In this document: positions 1-7,932 of the stretch, in pieces
Position numbering within the stretch: the first letter of the stretch is position 1
How the letters are laid out: every line of letters begins with the position of its first letter
Made by a program: the position numbers and the translations under genes
The notes under the pieces: generated by a model
What the model saw: the letters and a program-made list of their open reading frames with translations, nothing else
Told to the model about the DNA's origin: nothing
Database searches by the model: none
From: Acidobacteriota bacterium
GTDB taxonomy: Bacteria; Acidobacteriota; Aminicenantia; Aminicenantales; Saccharicenantaceae
Length of the DNA stretch: 64,000 bases
Assembly: GCA_033549365.1 (NCBI GenBank)
Contig: JAWSUF010000004.1
Span: forward strand, 62,001 to 126,000
Reading direction: 5' to 3'

Positions 1-1671
1 CCGCTCCATGAGTTTCAGAACGGGCAGAACCTGTCGGATATGCCGGGGAAGCAAGGCCTCCGAAGCGGGGTCTCGTCGGCCCAGAAAGGCGTCCCAGAAG
101 GATCTTTTCTTCGGCCAGACGACAAGCCGGACGGCTTCGTCCGGGGCGATGCCGGCCAGGACCTTGGCCTGATCCACGGCTTCCGTGAGACCGCCCAAGG
201 CGTCCACGAGGCCGGATTCAACGGCTTGGCGGCCCGTCCAGACCCGTCCTCGACCGAGGGCGTCGACCTCGTCCCGGGACATGTTTCGCGCTGCGGCGAC
301 ACGATCCAGAAACTGTTCGTAAGTCCAGAGGATTTCGTCCTTGAGAACGGCTCTTTCCTCGGGCGTGAATTCCCGGAACGTCGTAAAAATATCCGCTTTT
401 TCTCCGTAGGTCAGTTTTTCCCCGGTCACTCCGATTTTTTCGTAAAGGCCGCCGAAACTGAATTTTCCGGCCAGGACTCCGATGGAACCCGTCCATGTCT
501 GCGGGTGGGCGATAATCTTGTGAGCGGGAAGTGAAATCCAGTAGCCTCCCGATCCGGCCATGTCGGACATGGAAACAACCACGGGTTTCTCCCGGGCGGC
601 CTGGGCCAGCTCACGGTGGATGACGTCGGAACCGGTTGTGGAACCGCCGGGGCTGTCCACGCGAACCACGATGGCGACCAGGGATTTGTCCTGCCGGGCC
701 TGCCGGATCCAGGCGGACGTGGTTGTCCCGCCCATGACTTGGGGCATGCTTTCTCCGGTCAGAATCGGCCCGACCGCATAAATCAGAGCCACTTTCCGGC
801 CCGATCTCAATCCGGCCGCCGCCGGCCGGGCCTTGGCGTAATCATCGAACCGGATCCGGGAGAGCTCCTGATCGCCGTCCTTCAGGTTGTCCCGCAATTC
901 GTCCTCGAAAAGGACGGCGTCAACGAGTCCCGCCTCCATGGCCTTGGGTCCCTGAAAAAAGGCCCGGTCGATCAAGGCGCGCATTTCCTCTCCGGTTTTC
1001 CCCCGCGCCTCGGCGACGGTCGAAACATAGGTTTCGAAGACATCCGTGAAGAGGGATTCCATCATTTCCCGATGGGACGGTGTGAAGCGGCTTTCGGTGA
1101 AGGTGTTGATGGCTGTTTTGTATTCTTCGACGTGTTCGAACTCGGCCTTGACGCCGATTTTTTCCAGAGTTTTGCCGAAAAACGGAATATAGCCGCCGAG
1201 CCCGTTGATGCCCAACCAGCCCATGGGGTGGAGAACGATGGTGTCACAGGCTGTGGCGAGGTAGTATTCCTTGTCGAAATCGGGCGCTTCTTCGATATAA
1301 GCGTAAACTTTTTTCCCCGATGTCCGGAAATCGAGAATCAAACGCCGGATTTCATCGGTTTTGGCCCAGTCGCAGAGAAGAACGTTCAGGCGGAGGACCA
1401 TGGCCTGGATCCGCGGGTCCGATTTGGCTTTTCGGATGTGCATTCTCAGATCGTGGAGAGCGAGAGGCTTGCGGCCCGAAAAAAGCAGGGTGAAAAGGTC
1501 GTCCTGAGCCATTTCGACGATTTCACCCGAAATGTCGATGTCCAGATAGGCTTTCGAGGGGACATGGACGGAGGGGCGGCCGAAGGATGTCAGGATATAG
1601 GACAAGAACGCCGCCAGGGCCAGGATTCCCAAAATAAGGAAGATGATCAGGATATATTTGCCTTTTTTCAT
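1..1671 (-). CDS. sppA: Signal peptide peptidase SppA, 67K type (3' end outside window)
   Basis: Membrane-anchored serine protease that degrades cleaved signal peptides. The frame is open from the ATG at 1671 to the window edge (557 codons), so only the last few dozen residues can be missing compared with about 600 in the family. An N-terminal membrane anchor (about residues 4-27) is followed by two tandem ClpP-like SppA domains. The catalytic Ser is S374 in the motif DMAGSGGYW, and the general-base Lys is K185 in EEYKTAI, the same spacing as the Ser/Lys dyad of E. coli SppA. The start follows GGAG and a TATAAT -10 element. It diverges from the RRM gene. Confidence 0.93.
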   Translation of the reverse strand, partial: MKKGKYILIIFLILGILALAAFLSYILTSFGRPSVHVPSKAYLDIDISGEIVEMAQDDLFTLLFSGRKPLALHDLRMHIRKAKSDPRIQAMVLRLNVLLCDWAKTDEIRRLILDFRTSGKKVYAYIEEAPDFDKEYYLATACDTIVLHPMGWLGINGLGGYIPFFGKTLEKIGVKAEFEHVEEYKTAINTFTESRFTPSHREMMESLFTDVFETYVSTVAEARGKTGEEMRALIDRAFFQGPKAMEAGLVDAVLFEDELRDNLKDGDQELSRIRFDDYAKARPAAAGLRSGRKVALIYAVGPILTGESMPQVMGGTTTSAWIRQARQDKSLVAIVVRVDSPGGSTTGSDVIHRELAQAAREKPVVVSMSDMAGSGGYWISLPAHKIIAHPQTWTGSIGVLAGKFSFGGLYEKIGVTGEKLTYGEKADIFTTFREFTPEERAVLKDEILWTYEQFLDRVAAARNMSRDEVDALGRGRVWTGRQAVESGLVDALGGLTEAVDQAKVLAGIAPDEAVRLVVWPKKRSFWDAFLGRRDPASEALLPRHIRQVLPVLKLMER

Positions 1672-1691
1672 GACAACTCCATTTCCCGGAT

Positions 1692-1697
1692 ATTATA
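1692..1697 (-). promoter_or_regulatory. -10 element of sppA
   Basis: On the minus strand these six bases read TATAAT, about 20 nt upstream of the sppA start. No good -35 hexamer is visible at 16-18 nt, so only the -10 is called. Confidence 0.4.
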
Positions 1698-1787
1698 CGA
1701 ATAAGCCGCCAAAACGTTCTTGATTTGCCGAAGCAGTTATGAAACAATGAGTCGACTCCGGATGCGGAGATCGAGGAGGTTTTTTTT

Positions 1788-2075
1788 ATGTCACACAAGC
1801 TTTATGTTGGCAACCTGAACTACAGGACGACCGAAGACAAGCTGAAAGAGCTGTTTTCCCAGTACGGCGAGGTTGCCACGGTCAACATCCTCCAGGGCCG
1901 CGGCTTCGGATTTGTCGAAATGGCGACATCGGATGCGGCCGGGGAAGCCAAGAACAGGCTGAACGGAACGGAATTCGACGGCCGGAAACTCATCGTCAAT
2001 GAGGCCCGTCCCCGAACCGAAGGGGGCCCGGGCGGCGGCCGACCCGACGACAGAAGAGGTTTCCGCAGGTTCTGA
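1788..2075 (+). CDS. RRM-domain RNA-binding protein
   Basis: Small (95 aa) single-RRM protein of the bacterial cold-inducible RNA-binding type. RNP2 is KLYVGNL at residues 4-10 and RNP1 is GRGFGFVEM at about residues 38-46. The domain fills residues 4-75, and a short Arg/Gly-rich tail follows. These proteins bind single-stranded RNA in the cytoplasm and are often cold-induced; the exact target is unknown. The start follows a strong GAGGAGG site and the gene is monocistronic. A small GC hairpin just downstream may terminate it. Confidence 0.93.
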   Translation: MSHKLYVGNLNYRTTEDKLKELFSQYGEVATVNILQGRGFGFVEMATSDAAGEAKNRLNGTEFDGRKLIVNEARPRTEGGPGGGRPDDRRGFRRF

Positions 2076-2111
2076 TCGATAAAACGCCATCTCCGTTTTC
2101 TTCCGCGAATC

Positions 2112-2127
2112 CGGGCCAAGCCCGTTT
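2112..2127 (+). terminator. Weak hairpin after RRM gene
   Basis: CGGGC-CAA-GCCCG followed by TTT. It is short and has a poor T-run, so it is only a candidate terminator. Confidence 0.3.
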
Positions 2128-2238
2128 GATGTTCCGATCTCTATACTCCCCCCTTCTTCTTTTCTTTTCCTGCTGATTCCGGCCGTGGCGGAACCCCTGT
2201 TCCACGGACGGATCTGAAAAAAAAAGGTTTTTCGGGGT

Positions 2239-2265
2239 GAACCTTATGCGGACACCGTCCGTAGA
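2239..2265 (+). promoter_or_regulatory. Possible ECF-type promoter of the sigma operon
   Basis: GAACCT, 15 nt, then CGTAGA. This resembles the GAAC -35 and CGT-containing -10 of promoters read by ECF sigma factors and lies about 80 nt upstream of the sigma gene. It would fit autoregulation. This is pattern matching only. Confidence 0.35.
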
Positions 2266-2343
2266 ACTTTGTGAGAAACATGAAATCGAGCAGCCGGATC
2301 TGAGGATTCTTCGAAACAAAGGGATTGAACAAGGACGCCGTTC

Positions 2344-2931
2344 GTGGATAGGGACGATCATAAGACCGGGGCGGATGAACAGCTTCCCCGGCTTGTCGAA
2401 AAAATCCGCGAGGGAGACCGTGAGGCTTTCATGACCGTGGCCGGGCTTTTCCAGCAGAGAATTTTCGTCATGGCCTTTTCGATTGTCCGCAACAGGGAGG
2501 ACGCGCTGGACGTTGTGCAGGAAACCTTTCTCCGGATGTTCCGGAAAATCCACATGTTTCGTCCGGGCTGCAATTTCCAGAATTGGCTTCTCCGGATCGC
2601 CCGAAACCTGGCCATCGACGATTACCGGAAAAACCGCGGGAAAACAAGGGGACTTGAGGCGGACCGAAGTGTCGAGGAGTTCGATCCGGCCGGGGATGAC
2701 GGCGCCGGCGTTCAGAGGGCGGCGGATATGCGCCGGGAGTTCTCCCGATGCATCGGCCGTCTGGCGAACCGGCAAAAAATGGTTTTCATCATGAAGCACT
2801 ACGAGGAATGTCCTTACCATGAAATATCGGAGGCCATGAATATCTCGATCGGAACGGCCAAATCCCTCCATCACAAGGCCGTCCGCAACTTGAGAAAATG
2901 GCTGGCTCCGCATCTGGGGATGCAAACATGA
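2344..2931 (+). CDS. ECF-type RNA polymerase sigma factor
   Basis: Sigma-70 family, ECF group, 195 aa. Region 2 covers about residues 28-95, with the core-binding segment AFSIVRNREDALDVVQETF and the -10 recognition helix NWLLRIARNLAIDDYRK. Region 4 (about 130-190) carries the helix-turn-helix CPYHEISEAMNISIGTAKS. The start is GTG. The stop overlaps the ATG of the next gene (ATGA), a zinc-finger anti-sigma factor, so the two form a sigma/anti-sigma pair that probably responds to an envelope signal. The linker is acidic and does not look like that of a housekeeping sigma. Confidence 0.95.
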   Translation: MDRDDHKTGADEQLPRLVEKIREGDREAFMTVAGLFQQRIFVMAFSIVRNREDALDVVQETFLRMFRKIHMFRPGCNFQNWLLRIARNLAIDDYRKNRGKTRGLEADRSVEEFDPAGDDGAGVQRAADMRREFSRCIGRLANRQKMVFIMKHYEECPYHEISEAMNISIGTAKSLHHKAVRNLRKWLAPHLGMQT

Positions 2932-3722
2932 AAACATGCAGAAAAATGATCAAAGACTGGACGGCCGATTTTCTCTCGGCCGGGACCGTCCCGGAGGGAT
3001 CCCCCCACCGAAAGCACGTGGAAAGCTGTGCCGTGTGCCGGGAGGAAGCCGAGCGTCTGAGGCGGATTCTCAACCGGGCGGATCATGAGAGAGCGAAGAT
3101 CCAAAAGGAGATGGATTCGATTGATTGGGCCGCGCTTCCCGAAAAGATTGCCGACAGAGCTTTCCGTGAGTCCGCTGCGGCCGTGTGCCGAAGGCAGCGA
3201 GCCGGATTCCCGCAATGGCTCCCGGTTCGACCGGTGTTCGCCGCTCTGGCCCTGGGTCTTGTTCTCGGTGCGGCCGGCATGTATCTCGCCGTCAAACGCC
3301 CGGCTCCGGGTCTTTCCGTTCGGGGTGACTATTTCGCTTCACCCGGCTTCATCGACAGGATCGAACAGACCCTGGCCCGGAGGGAAGCCATCGATTATCT
3401 CGAAAGAAGCCAAGACCTGCTTCTGGATTTTCTCCAGGCCGCGGACGCCGAAGGTCCGGAGAGGGGATTATGGCCGGCTCCGGATCGGGTGCGTGAACTC
3501 CTGGGTCAAAAAAAATACTTGAATGCTCATTTCGAAAGCCCTCGTATGGCTCAGGCCAAAGCCGTCTGCGACCAAATCGAACTCCTCTTTATGGAGCTTT
3601 TCCGATTGGCGGAGGGCCTGACGGCCGAGGAAACGGCCCGGATTCGAAGCTTTATCGAGGACAGGCAGCTTCTTTTGAACATCCGCCTGGCCAAACGTGA
3701 ACTTCAGAAAAGCGAGGTTTAA
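2928..3722 (+). CDS. Zinc-finger membrane anti-sigma factor
   Basis: Anti-sigma factor for the upstream ECF sigma (264 aa). The cytoplasmic N-terminus carries the HxxxCxxC signature of zinc anti-sigma domains (HVESCAVC, about residues 30-37). One membrane segment follows at about residues 105-125 (FAALALGLVLGAAGMYLAV), then an extracytoplasmic domain of about 130 residues, mostly helical and charged. ATG 2928 overlaps the sigma stop and is preferred over an in-frame ATG 30 bases earlier. It presumably holds the sigma factor at the membrane until signalled; the sensed signal is not evident. Confidence 0.88.
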   Translation: MKTCRKMIKDWTADFLSAGTVPEGSPHRKHVESCAVCREEAERLRRILNRADHERAKIQKEMDSIDWAALPEKIADRAFRESAAAVCRRQRAGFPQWLPVRPVFAALALGLVLGAAGMYLAVKRPAPGLSVRGDYFASPGFIDRIEQTLARREAIDYLERSQDLLLDFLQAADAEGPERGLWPAPDRVRELLGQKKYLNAHFESPRMAQAKAVCDQIELLFMELFRLAEGLTAEETARIRSFIEDRQLLLNIRLAKRELQKSEV

Positions 3723-3723
3723 C

Positions 3724-4566
3724 ATGAGATGTCGAGCCGCGTTTCTATCGATAGGCTGTCTGTGGATTCTGCTGTCCGGTCTTCCCGCCGAGGCCAGGCA
3801 AGCGGAGACGCTGTTCGAGGATGCCAAGATCCTCATGTTCGACAAAAACTGGGGTGCCGCCCTGACCAAGCTCGAAGAGCTTCTGGCCGGTTCTCCCCGG
3901 AGCCCGCTGGCTTCCCAGGCGCTGTTTTACAAAGGCCGATGCCTGGCGGAACTGCCGGGGCGCGAAGGGGAGGCTCTCGACACCTTCAAGGCTTATCTTT
4001 CCAGAAAAGACCGGGGCGGCCGGCTCGATGAAGATGCGGAAATCGGAATCATCGACGCGGCCGAGAAGCTCTACAAAAGAGGGGAAGCGTCCAGGATCCG
4101 GGAGGTTGAAAGCCGGCTGAAGAACTCCAACACGGTTGTTCGCTATTATGCCGCATTCACTCTGAGTTACATGGATGACCGAAAGATCGCCGCTCTGAGC
4201 GTCCCGGTTCTCAAGGAGATCATCGACCGCGAAACAAACATCGAACTTCGCGACAGGGCCAAAATCGCTCTCCTGCGGGTTTCTCCCGGCGATCTGAAAG
4301 CGTTGGAGAGCCGGCGGCCTGAGAGGGAGGTCGGACGGGTTTTAAAAATTCAGGTGAGCGAAAAGGGGGAGATGAAAATCGACATCAATATCCCCTGGGC
4401 TCTGGCCCAGCTGGCTCTCCTGGCCATCCCCGAGAAGGACAAGGATCTTCTGATGAAGAAAGGCTATGACATCGACCGGATTCTGTCCGAACTGGCCGAT
4501 TCCCGGGGCGGCATTGTGGAAATCCGCGAGGAACAGATCCTCATCAAAATATCCATAGCCAAATGA
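3724..4566 (+). CDS. Exported TPR/HEAT-repeat protein with YvlB/LiaX-like C-terminal domain
   Basis: 280 aa with a signal peptide (residues 1-24, cleavage near PAEA-RQ). Residues 27-100 look like a pair of TPR helices (DAKILMFDKNWGAALTKLEELL), and residues 120-200 like HEAT repeats. The last 75 residues (RVLKIQVSE... to the end) match the pattern of the domain near the N-terminus of YvlB/LiaX-type proteins and resemble the whole mature part of the next gene product. Third gene of the sigma operon, only 1 nt after the anti-sigma stop. Probably a periplasmic partner of the stress response; the function is inferred from context. Confidence 0.7.
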   Translation: MRCRAAFLSIGCLWILLSGLPAEARQAETLFEDAKILMFDKNWGAALTKLEELLAGSPRSPLASQALFYKGRCLAELPGREGEALDTFKAYLSRKDRGGRLDEDAEIGIIDAAEKLYKRGEASRIREVESRLKNSNTVVRYYAAFTLSYMDDRKIAALSVPVLKEIIDRETNIELRDRAKIALLRVSPGDLKALESRRPEREVGRVLKIQVSEKGEMKIDINIPWALAQLALLAIPEKDKDLLMKKGYDIDRILSELADSRGGIVEIREEQILIKISIAK

Positions 4567-4579
4567 CAAGGAGGTCATC

Positions 4580-4978
4580 ATGAAATCCAAAACAACGGCG
4601 ATGTGTGTCCTTATCGGAATTCTGGCGGGGATGGGATCGGTTGCGGCGGCGCCGGCGGTCGAAAAGAACGATCTCCAGATCATCCGGAAGGCCGTCCGGG
4701 ACAATGGACCCGACGTCCCGTCAGACATGAAAGAGGTCAAGTGGTTCAGAGTCCTGGTCACCGACAATCGGACGAATAAAGACAAAGTCCGCATTTCCCT
4801 TCCCTTTGCTCTTCTCGAAGCGGTCTCGAAGATTGCGGCGGGTGCTGAATTCCGTTTCGATCGAAAAGCCGGCGATGTCGAACTCGGGGCGCTTCTTGCC
4901 GAACTGAAAAAAATCGGGCCCATGGCCATCATTGAGGTCCACGACGAAAACGAAACGATCAAGGTCTGGTTCGAGTAG
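4580..4978 (+). CDS. Small exported protein with YvlB/LiaX-like domain
   Basis: 132 aa. Signal peptide at residues 1-24 (VAAAPA cleavage region). The rest has the signature FRVLV..N..K.KVRISLPFALLEAV followed by a short helix and IIEVHDENETIKVWFE. The same order (basic strand, IPxAL helix, helix, EIxEEQI strand) ends the preceding protein, so the two are paralogous in this domain. Last gene of the ECF operon, 13 nt after the previous stop, with AAGGAGG upstream. No enzyme motif is seen. Confidence 0.65.
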   Translation: MKSKTTAMCVLIGILAGMGSVAAAPAVEKNDLQIIRKAVRDNGPDVPSDMKEVKWFRVLVTDNRTNKDKVRISLPFALLEAVSKIAAGAEFRFDRKAGDVELGALLAELKKIGPMAIIEVHDENETIKVWFE

Positions 4979-5015
4979 GGCGTCGGCGCAACCCCTTACC
5001 GCTGAAAGACAGGCG

Positions 5016-5054
5016 TTTCATTTTTCAGTCTTTTGGGATATACTCAATCCCAAA
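5016..5054 (+). promoter_or_regulatory. Promoter with inverted repeat over the -10
   Basis: TATACT (5039-5044) lies 17 nt after a weak TTTCAT -35. A perfect 8-bp inverted repeat, TTTGGGAT (5032-5039) and ATCCCAAA (5047-5054), brackets the -10, as an operator would. A second hairpin (CCGCGC 5066-5071 with GCGCGG 5081-5086) lies in the leader just before the ribosome site. Confidence 0.45.
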
Positions 5055-5101
5055 GGTAGGGTTGTCCGCGCGAAGCCTTTGCGCGGGCGAAGGAGGAAGA
5101 C

Positions 5102-5869
5102 ATGCGGAGTCTTGTGTGTTTGTCCCTGGTTTTGCTGACGATGGCCCCAACCGCCGCCGACGGGGTTGAGCCGGGTCAGGACCTCAGGTTTCAGGTGACG
5201 AAGGTTCGGGTTGAGGTTTCGGAGCGTTCCTATACCGGGCCTTGCCCGCACCGGTTCGACTTTACCGGCTATATCACGGTGAACAGGGCCGGTACGGTCC
5301 GCTACCGCTGGTTGAGATCGGACGGGGCCCGCGCGGCCGAAAGCAAGCTCGTTTTTTTAGGGCGCGGGACGAAAACGGTCGCCACCTACTGGCAGTTGGG
5401 TAGCGGCGCTGAAATGTCCCGCGATGATTGGCAGGCTATCGAAATCTTGTCGCCGAACAGCCTTGTTTCCGACCGGGCGGACTTCACCTTAACATGCATT
5501 CCGATTATGAAGATGCCGACCTACGAAATTCTGGGAGCCATCGACTCCGGTCCGGAGGGCCGGTTTACAGCCGGGCGGCAAGTTAAGATCTCGGTCCGGC
5601 AAAGCGGCAGCACCGTCGTCTCGCAGGTCTTGACTCTCAATAGTGAAGGCCGAAGCGAATACCGCTTCGGGCTGCCCCTCAGAGCCGGCCGATATCAGCT
5701 TGTCGTCGAGAGCGTTCCATACTCGGGGCCGTCGACACTCAACGTCTGTTACCGGAGCACGGTCCCCGCCGACCGCTGGGTCGAGTTGACCACAAGCCGC
5801 AGGAGAGCTGAGAACCAGGACTTCACCATCCAATTCGTTATCGGTTGGGACCGGGGGCCCTGCTGGTAA
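5102..5869 (+). CDS. Exported hypothetical protein with Ig-like beta domains
   Basis: 255 aa. Signal peptide at residues 1-20. The mature part has two beta-rich segments: one at about 30-130 (KVRVEVSERSYTGPCPHRF, then alternating strands and a YRW core) and one at about 140-250. Cysteines at SYTGPCP, TLTCIP, LNVCYR and the C-terminal GPCW could form disulfides in the periplasm. The first segment resembles Ig-like domains of surface proteins. No catalytic motif is visible. Monocistronic, with a strong AGGAGG site and its own promoter. I do not recognise a named family. Confidence 0.6.
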   Translation: MRSLVCLSLVLLTMAPTAADGVEPGQDLRFQVTKVRVEVSERSYTGPCPHRFDFTGYITVNRAGTVRYRWLRSDGARAAESKLVFLGRGTKTVATYWQLGSGAEMSRDDWQAIEILSPNSLVSDRADFTLTCIPIMKMPTYEILGAIDSGPEGRFTAGRQVKISVRQSGSTVVSQVLTLNSEGRSEYRFGLPLRAGRYQLVVESVPYSGPSTLNVCYRSTVPADRWVELTTSRRRAENQDFTIQFVIGWDRGPCW

Positions 5870-5943
5870 GCGCGTCGGCCGTTCTCTAAGAAACCGCCTC
5901 CTCCGGGGTCCCCACCCTGAAACGGCCATGCGAGAAAGCGGTG

Positions 5944-5973
5944 TTGACAAGTTTCCCGGCTGTTTGTTATAGG
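5944..5973 (+). promoter_or_regulatory. Promoter of the LeuC/LeuD-type operon
   Basis: Consensus TTGACA (5944-5949), 18 nt, TATAGG (5968-5973), about 50 nt before the dehydratase start. Confidence 0.6.
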
Positions 5974-6023
5974 TGACATCCGGCCTCCGGACGGACGGCC
6001 GGAAATGCTTGGAGGTTCATCCC

Positions 6024-7325
6024 ATGGGCATGACGATGGTGGAAAAAATTCTGGCCCGGGCGGCGGGGCTTCCCGCAGTGCGGGCCGGGGATGTGGTGGA
6101 GCCCGTTGCAAGCTGCGCCATGTCCCACGAAAATGCGGCGTTGGTCATCAACCAGTTCCGTGAAATCTACAGCGGGACGGGCATCGAATCCAATGTTTGG
6201 GACCCGTCGAAAATCGCGATCATCCTGGACCACCGCGTTCCGGCCGAGAGCTCGAAAACCGCGACCAATCAGAAAAGAGTCCGGGAATTCGTCGCCGCGG
6301 TTGGCATCGCCAAGTTCCATGATGTCCGGGGCGACGAAGGCGGAATCTGTCACCAGATTCTTCCCGAAAACGGCTATGTCGTGCCCGGGACCGTGGTCGT
6401 CGGCACGGACAGCCACACGACGAGCCACGGCGCCCTCGGCGCCTTCGCCTTCGGCATCGGAGCGACCGAAATGGCCTCGGTCTGGGCCCTGGGCACGGTT
6501 CTCAACGTCGAAGTCCCCGAGACCATCAAGGTCGAGGTCCGGGGCCGTTTCCCGAAATATGTCTTGCCCAAGGATCTTATTCTCCATATCATCGGACTCA
6601 TTTCGGCGGAAGGGGCAAACTTCAAGGTTCTGGAGTTTCACGGCCCGGCGATCCGGGCCATGAGCACGTCCGGGCGCCTTGTCCTCTGCAATATGGCCGT
6701 CGAGGCCGGGGCGACATCGGGCATCGTTCCACCGGACGAGGAGACCGTCCGATATCTGAGGGAGGAGGCGAAAGTCAAGGGGAGGCTCGATTTGTTCGGC
6801 CCGGATCCCGACGCCTCCTATGTCCGAACCCTGAGTGTCGATGTGTCACGCCTGGAACCCCAGATCGCCCGTCCCCACACCGTGGACAATGTCGTTCCGG
6901 TGGGCGAGGCCGCCGGCGTGAAAATCCATCAGGTTGTCATCGGCTCCTGCACAAACGGCCGTCTGGATGATCTGGCTGTTGCCGCCAAAATCCTCAAGGG
7001 AAGGAAGGTGGCCCGGAGAACGCGGATGCTGGTTTTTCCGGCCTCATGGAGGATTTACCGCCAGGCTATGGAGCAGGGATATATCGACACCTTCATCAAG
7101 GCCGGCGCCGTCGTCATGAACCCCGGTTGCGGTCCCTGCCTGGGCGTCCACCAGGGCGCGTTGGGCGACGGCGAAGTCGCCCTGTCCACGACGAACCGCA
7201 ATTTCAAAGGCCGGATGGGCAACCCGCGGGCTGAGGTCTATCTCTGCTCGCCGGCCGTCGCCGCGGCCGGCGCCGCGGCGGGCGAGATCGTCGATCCGAG
7301 GACGGGAGGTAAACGCCATGGCTAA
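6024..7325 (+). CDS. Aconitase-superfamily dehydratase, LeuC-type large subunit
   Basis: Large subunit of a two-subunit [4Fe-4S] hydro-lyase (433 aa, the length of the archaeal/short LeuC class). Cluster ligands are visible: C309 in IGSCTNGR, and C369 and C372 in NPGCGPC. ATG 6024 has GGAGG 8 nt upstream and is preferred over the longer frame. The family includes isopropylmalate isomerase, homoaconitase and citrate aconitase of this architecture. The next dehydrogenase is of isocitrate type, and no leuA or leuB neighbour is present. A citrate- or homocitrate-type substrate is therefore more likely than isopropylmalate (inference). Confidence 0.88.
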   Translation: MGMTMVEKILARAAGLPAVRAGDVVEPVASCAMSHENAALVINQFREIYSGTGIESNVWDPSKIAIILDHRVPAESSKTATNQKRVREFVAAVGIAKFHDVRGDEGGICHQILPENGYVVPGTVVVGTDSHTTSHGALGAFAFGIGATEMASVWALGTVLNVEVPETIKVEVRGRFPKYVLPKDLILHIIGLISAEGANFKVLEFHGPAIRAMSTSGRLVLCNMAVEAGATSGIVPPDEETVRYLREEAKVKGRLDLFGPDPDASYVRTLSVDVSRLEPQIARPHTVDNVVPVGEAAGVKIHQVVIGSCTNGRLDDLAVAAKILKGRKVARRTRMLVFPASWRIYRQAMEQGYIDTFIKAGAVVMNPGCGPCLGVHQGALGDGEVALSTTNRNFKGRMGNPRAEVYLCSPAVAAAGAAAGEIVDPRTGGKRHG

Positions 7326-7818
7326 GGTTGTGCTGAAACTCGAAGACGATATTTCGACGGACATCATTTATCCCGGACGTTTCATGGCCACGGTTCTGCC
7401 GTCGGAAACGCCGGCTTTCGCTTTCGCCGATCACACGGAGTTTAACACCCGGCTGGCCAAGGGGGAGATTCCTCCGGGGAGCATCCTTGCGGCCGGGAAG
7501 AATTTCGGCTGTGGATCCTCGCGGGAACAGGCGGCTTCGACGCTCAAGGGCTGGGATCTGGTTGTCGTGGCCCGGAATTTCGCCCGCATTTTTCTTCAGA
7601 ATGCGATCAACCTGGGCTTGAGAACGATCGTCTGTCCGGATATCGAATCCGAGGAAGGGCATGACCTGGAGATCACGGAGCAGGCCGTCTTGAATCGGAC
7701 CACGGGAAAAAGTTTCCCCGTCGAGCCGCTTCCGAAATCGCGCCAGGCGATCATCGATGCCGGCGGATTGATTCCCTATACCCGAACCCGCGTCCTGGGA
7801 AAATCCAGGAAAACCTGA
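7318..7818 (+). CDS. Aconitase-superfamily dehydratase, LeuD-type small subunit
   Basis: Swivel-domain small subunit (166 aa) that completes the active site of the upstream LeuC-like protein. It overlaps that gene by 8 nt. Conserved features are DISTDIIYPGR (11-21) and NFGCGSSREQA. The specificity loop after PGR reads FMAT (22-25). M. jannaschii homoaconitase has YLRT and its isopropylmalate isomerase YLVY, so the Arg typical of homoaconitases is Ala here. The substrate cannot be named from the sequence. Confidence 0.88.
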   Translation: MAKVVLKLEDDISTDIIYPGRFMATVLPSETPAFAFADHTEFNTRLAKGEIPPGSILAAGKNFGCGSSREQAASTLKGWDLVVVARNFARIFLQNAINLGLRTIVCPDIESEEGHDLEITEQAVLNRTTGKSFPVEPLPKSRQAIIDAGGLIPYTRTRVLGKSRKT

Positions 7819-7850
7819 ACAGCCTTTCGGGTCGACGGCGCCGAAATCTG

Positions 7851-7880
7851 TTGATTCGGCTCCCGATTTTCAGGTATCAT
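7851..7880 (+). promoter_or_regulatory. Promoter of the isocitrate-type dehydrogenase
   Basis: TTGATT (7851-7856), 18 nt, TATCAT (7875-7880), about 50 nt before the start codon. Confidence 0.5.
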
Positions 7881-7932
7881 ACACATTCCCAAGGCCGGGC
7901 CGAGGGGTCCCTGAATTCAAAAGGAGTTTTTG

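Noticed and set aside
2237-2434. Short rightward frame before the sigma gene
   Set aside because: It covers the probable ECF promoter and overlaps the sigma gene out of frame; no ribosome site.
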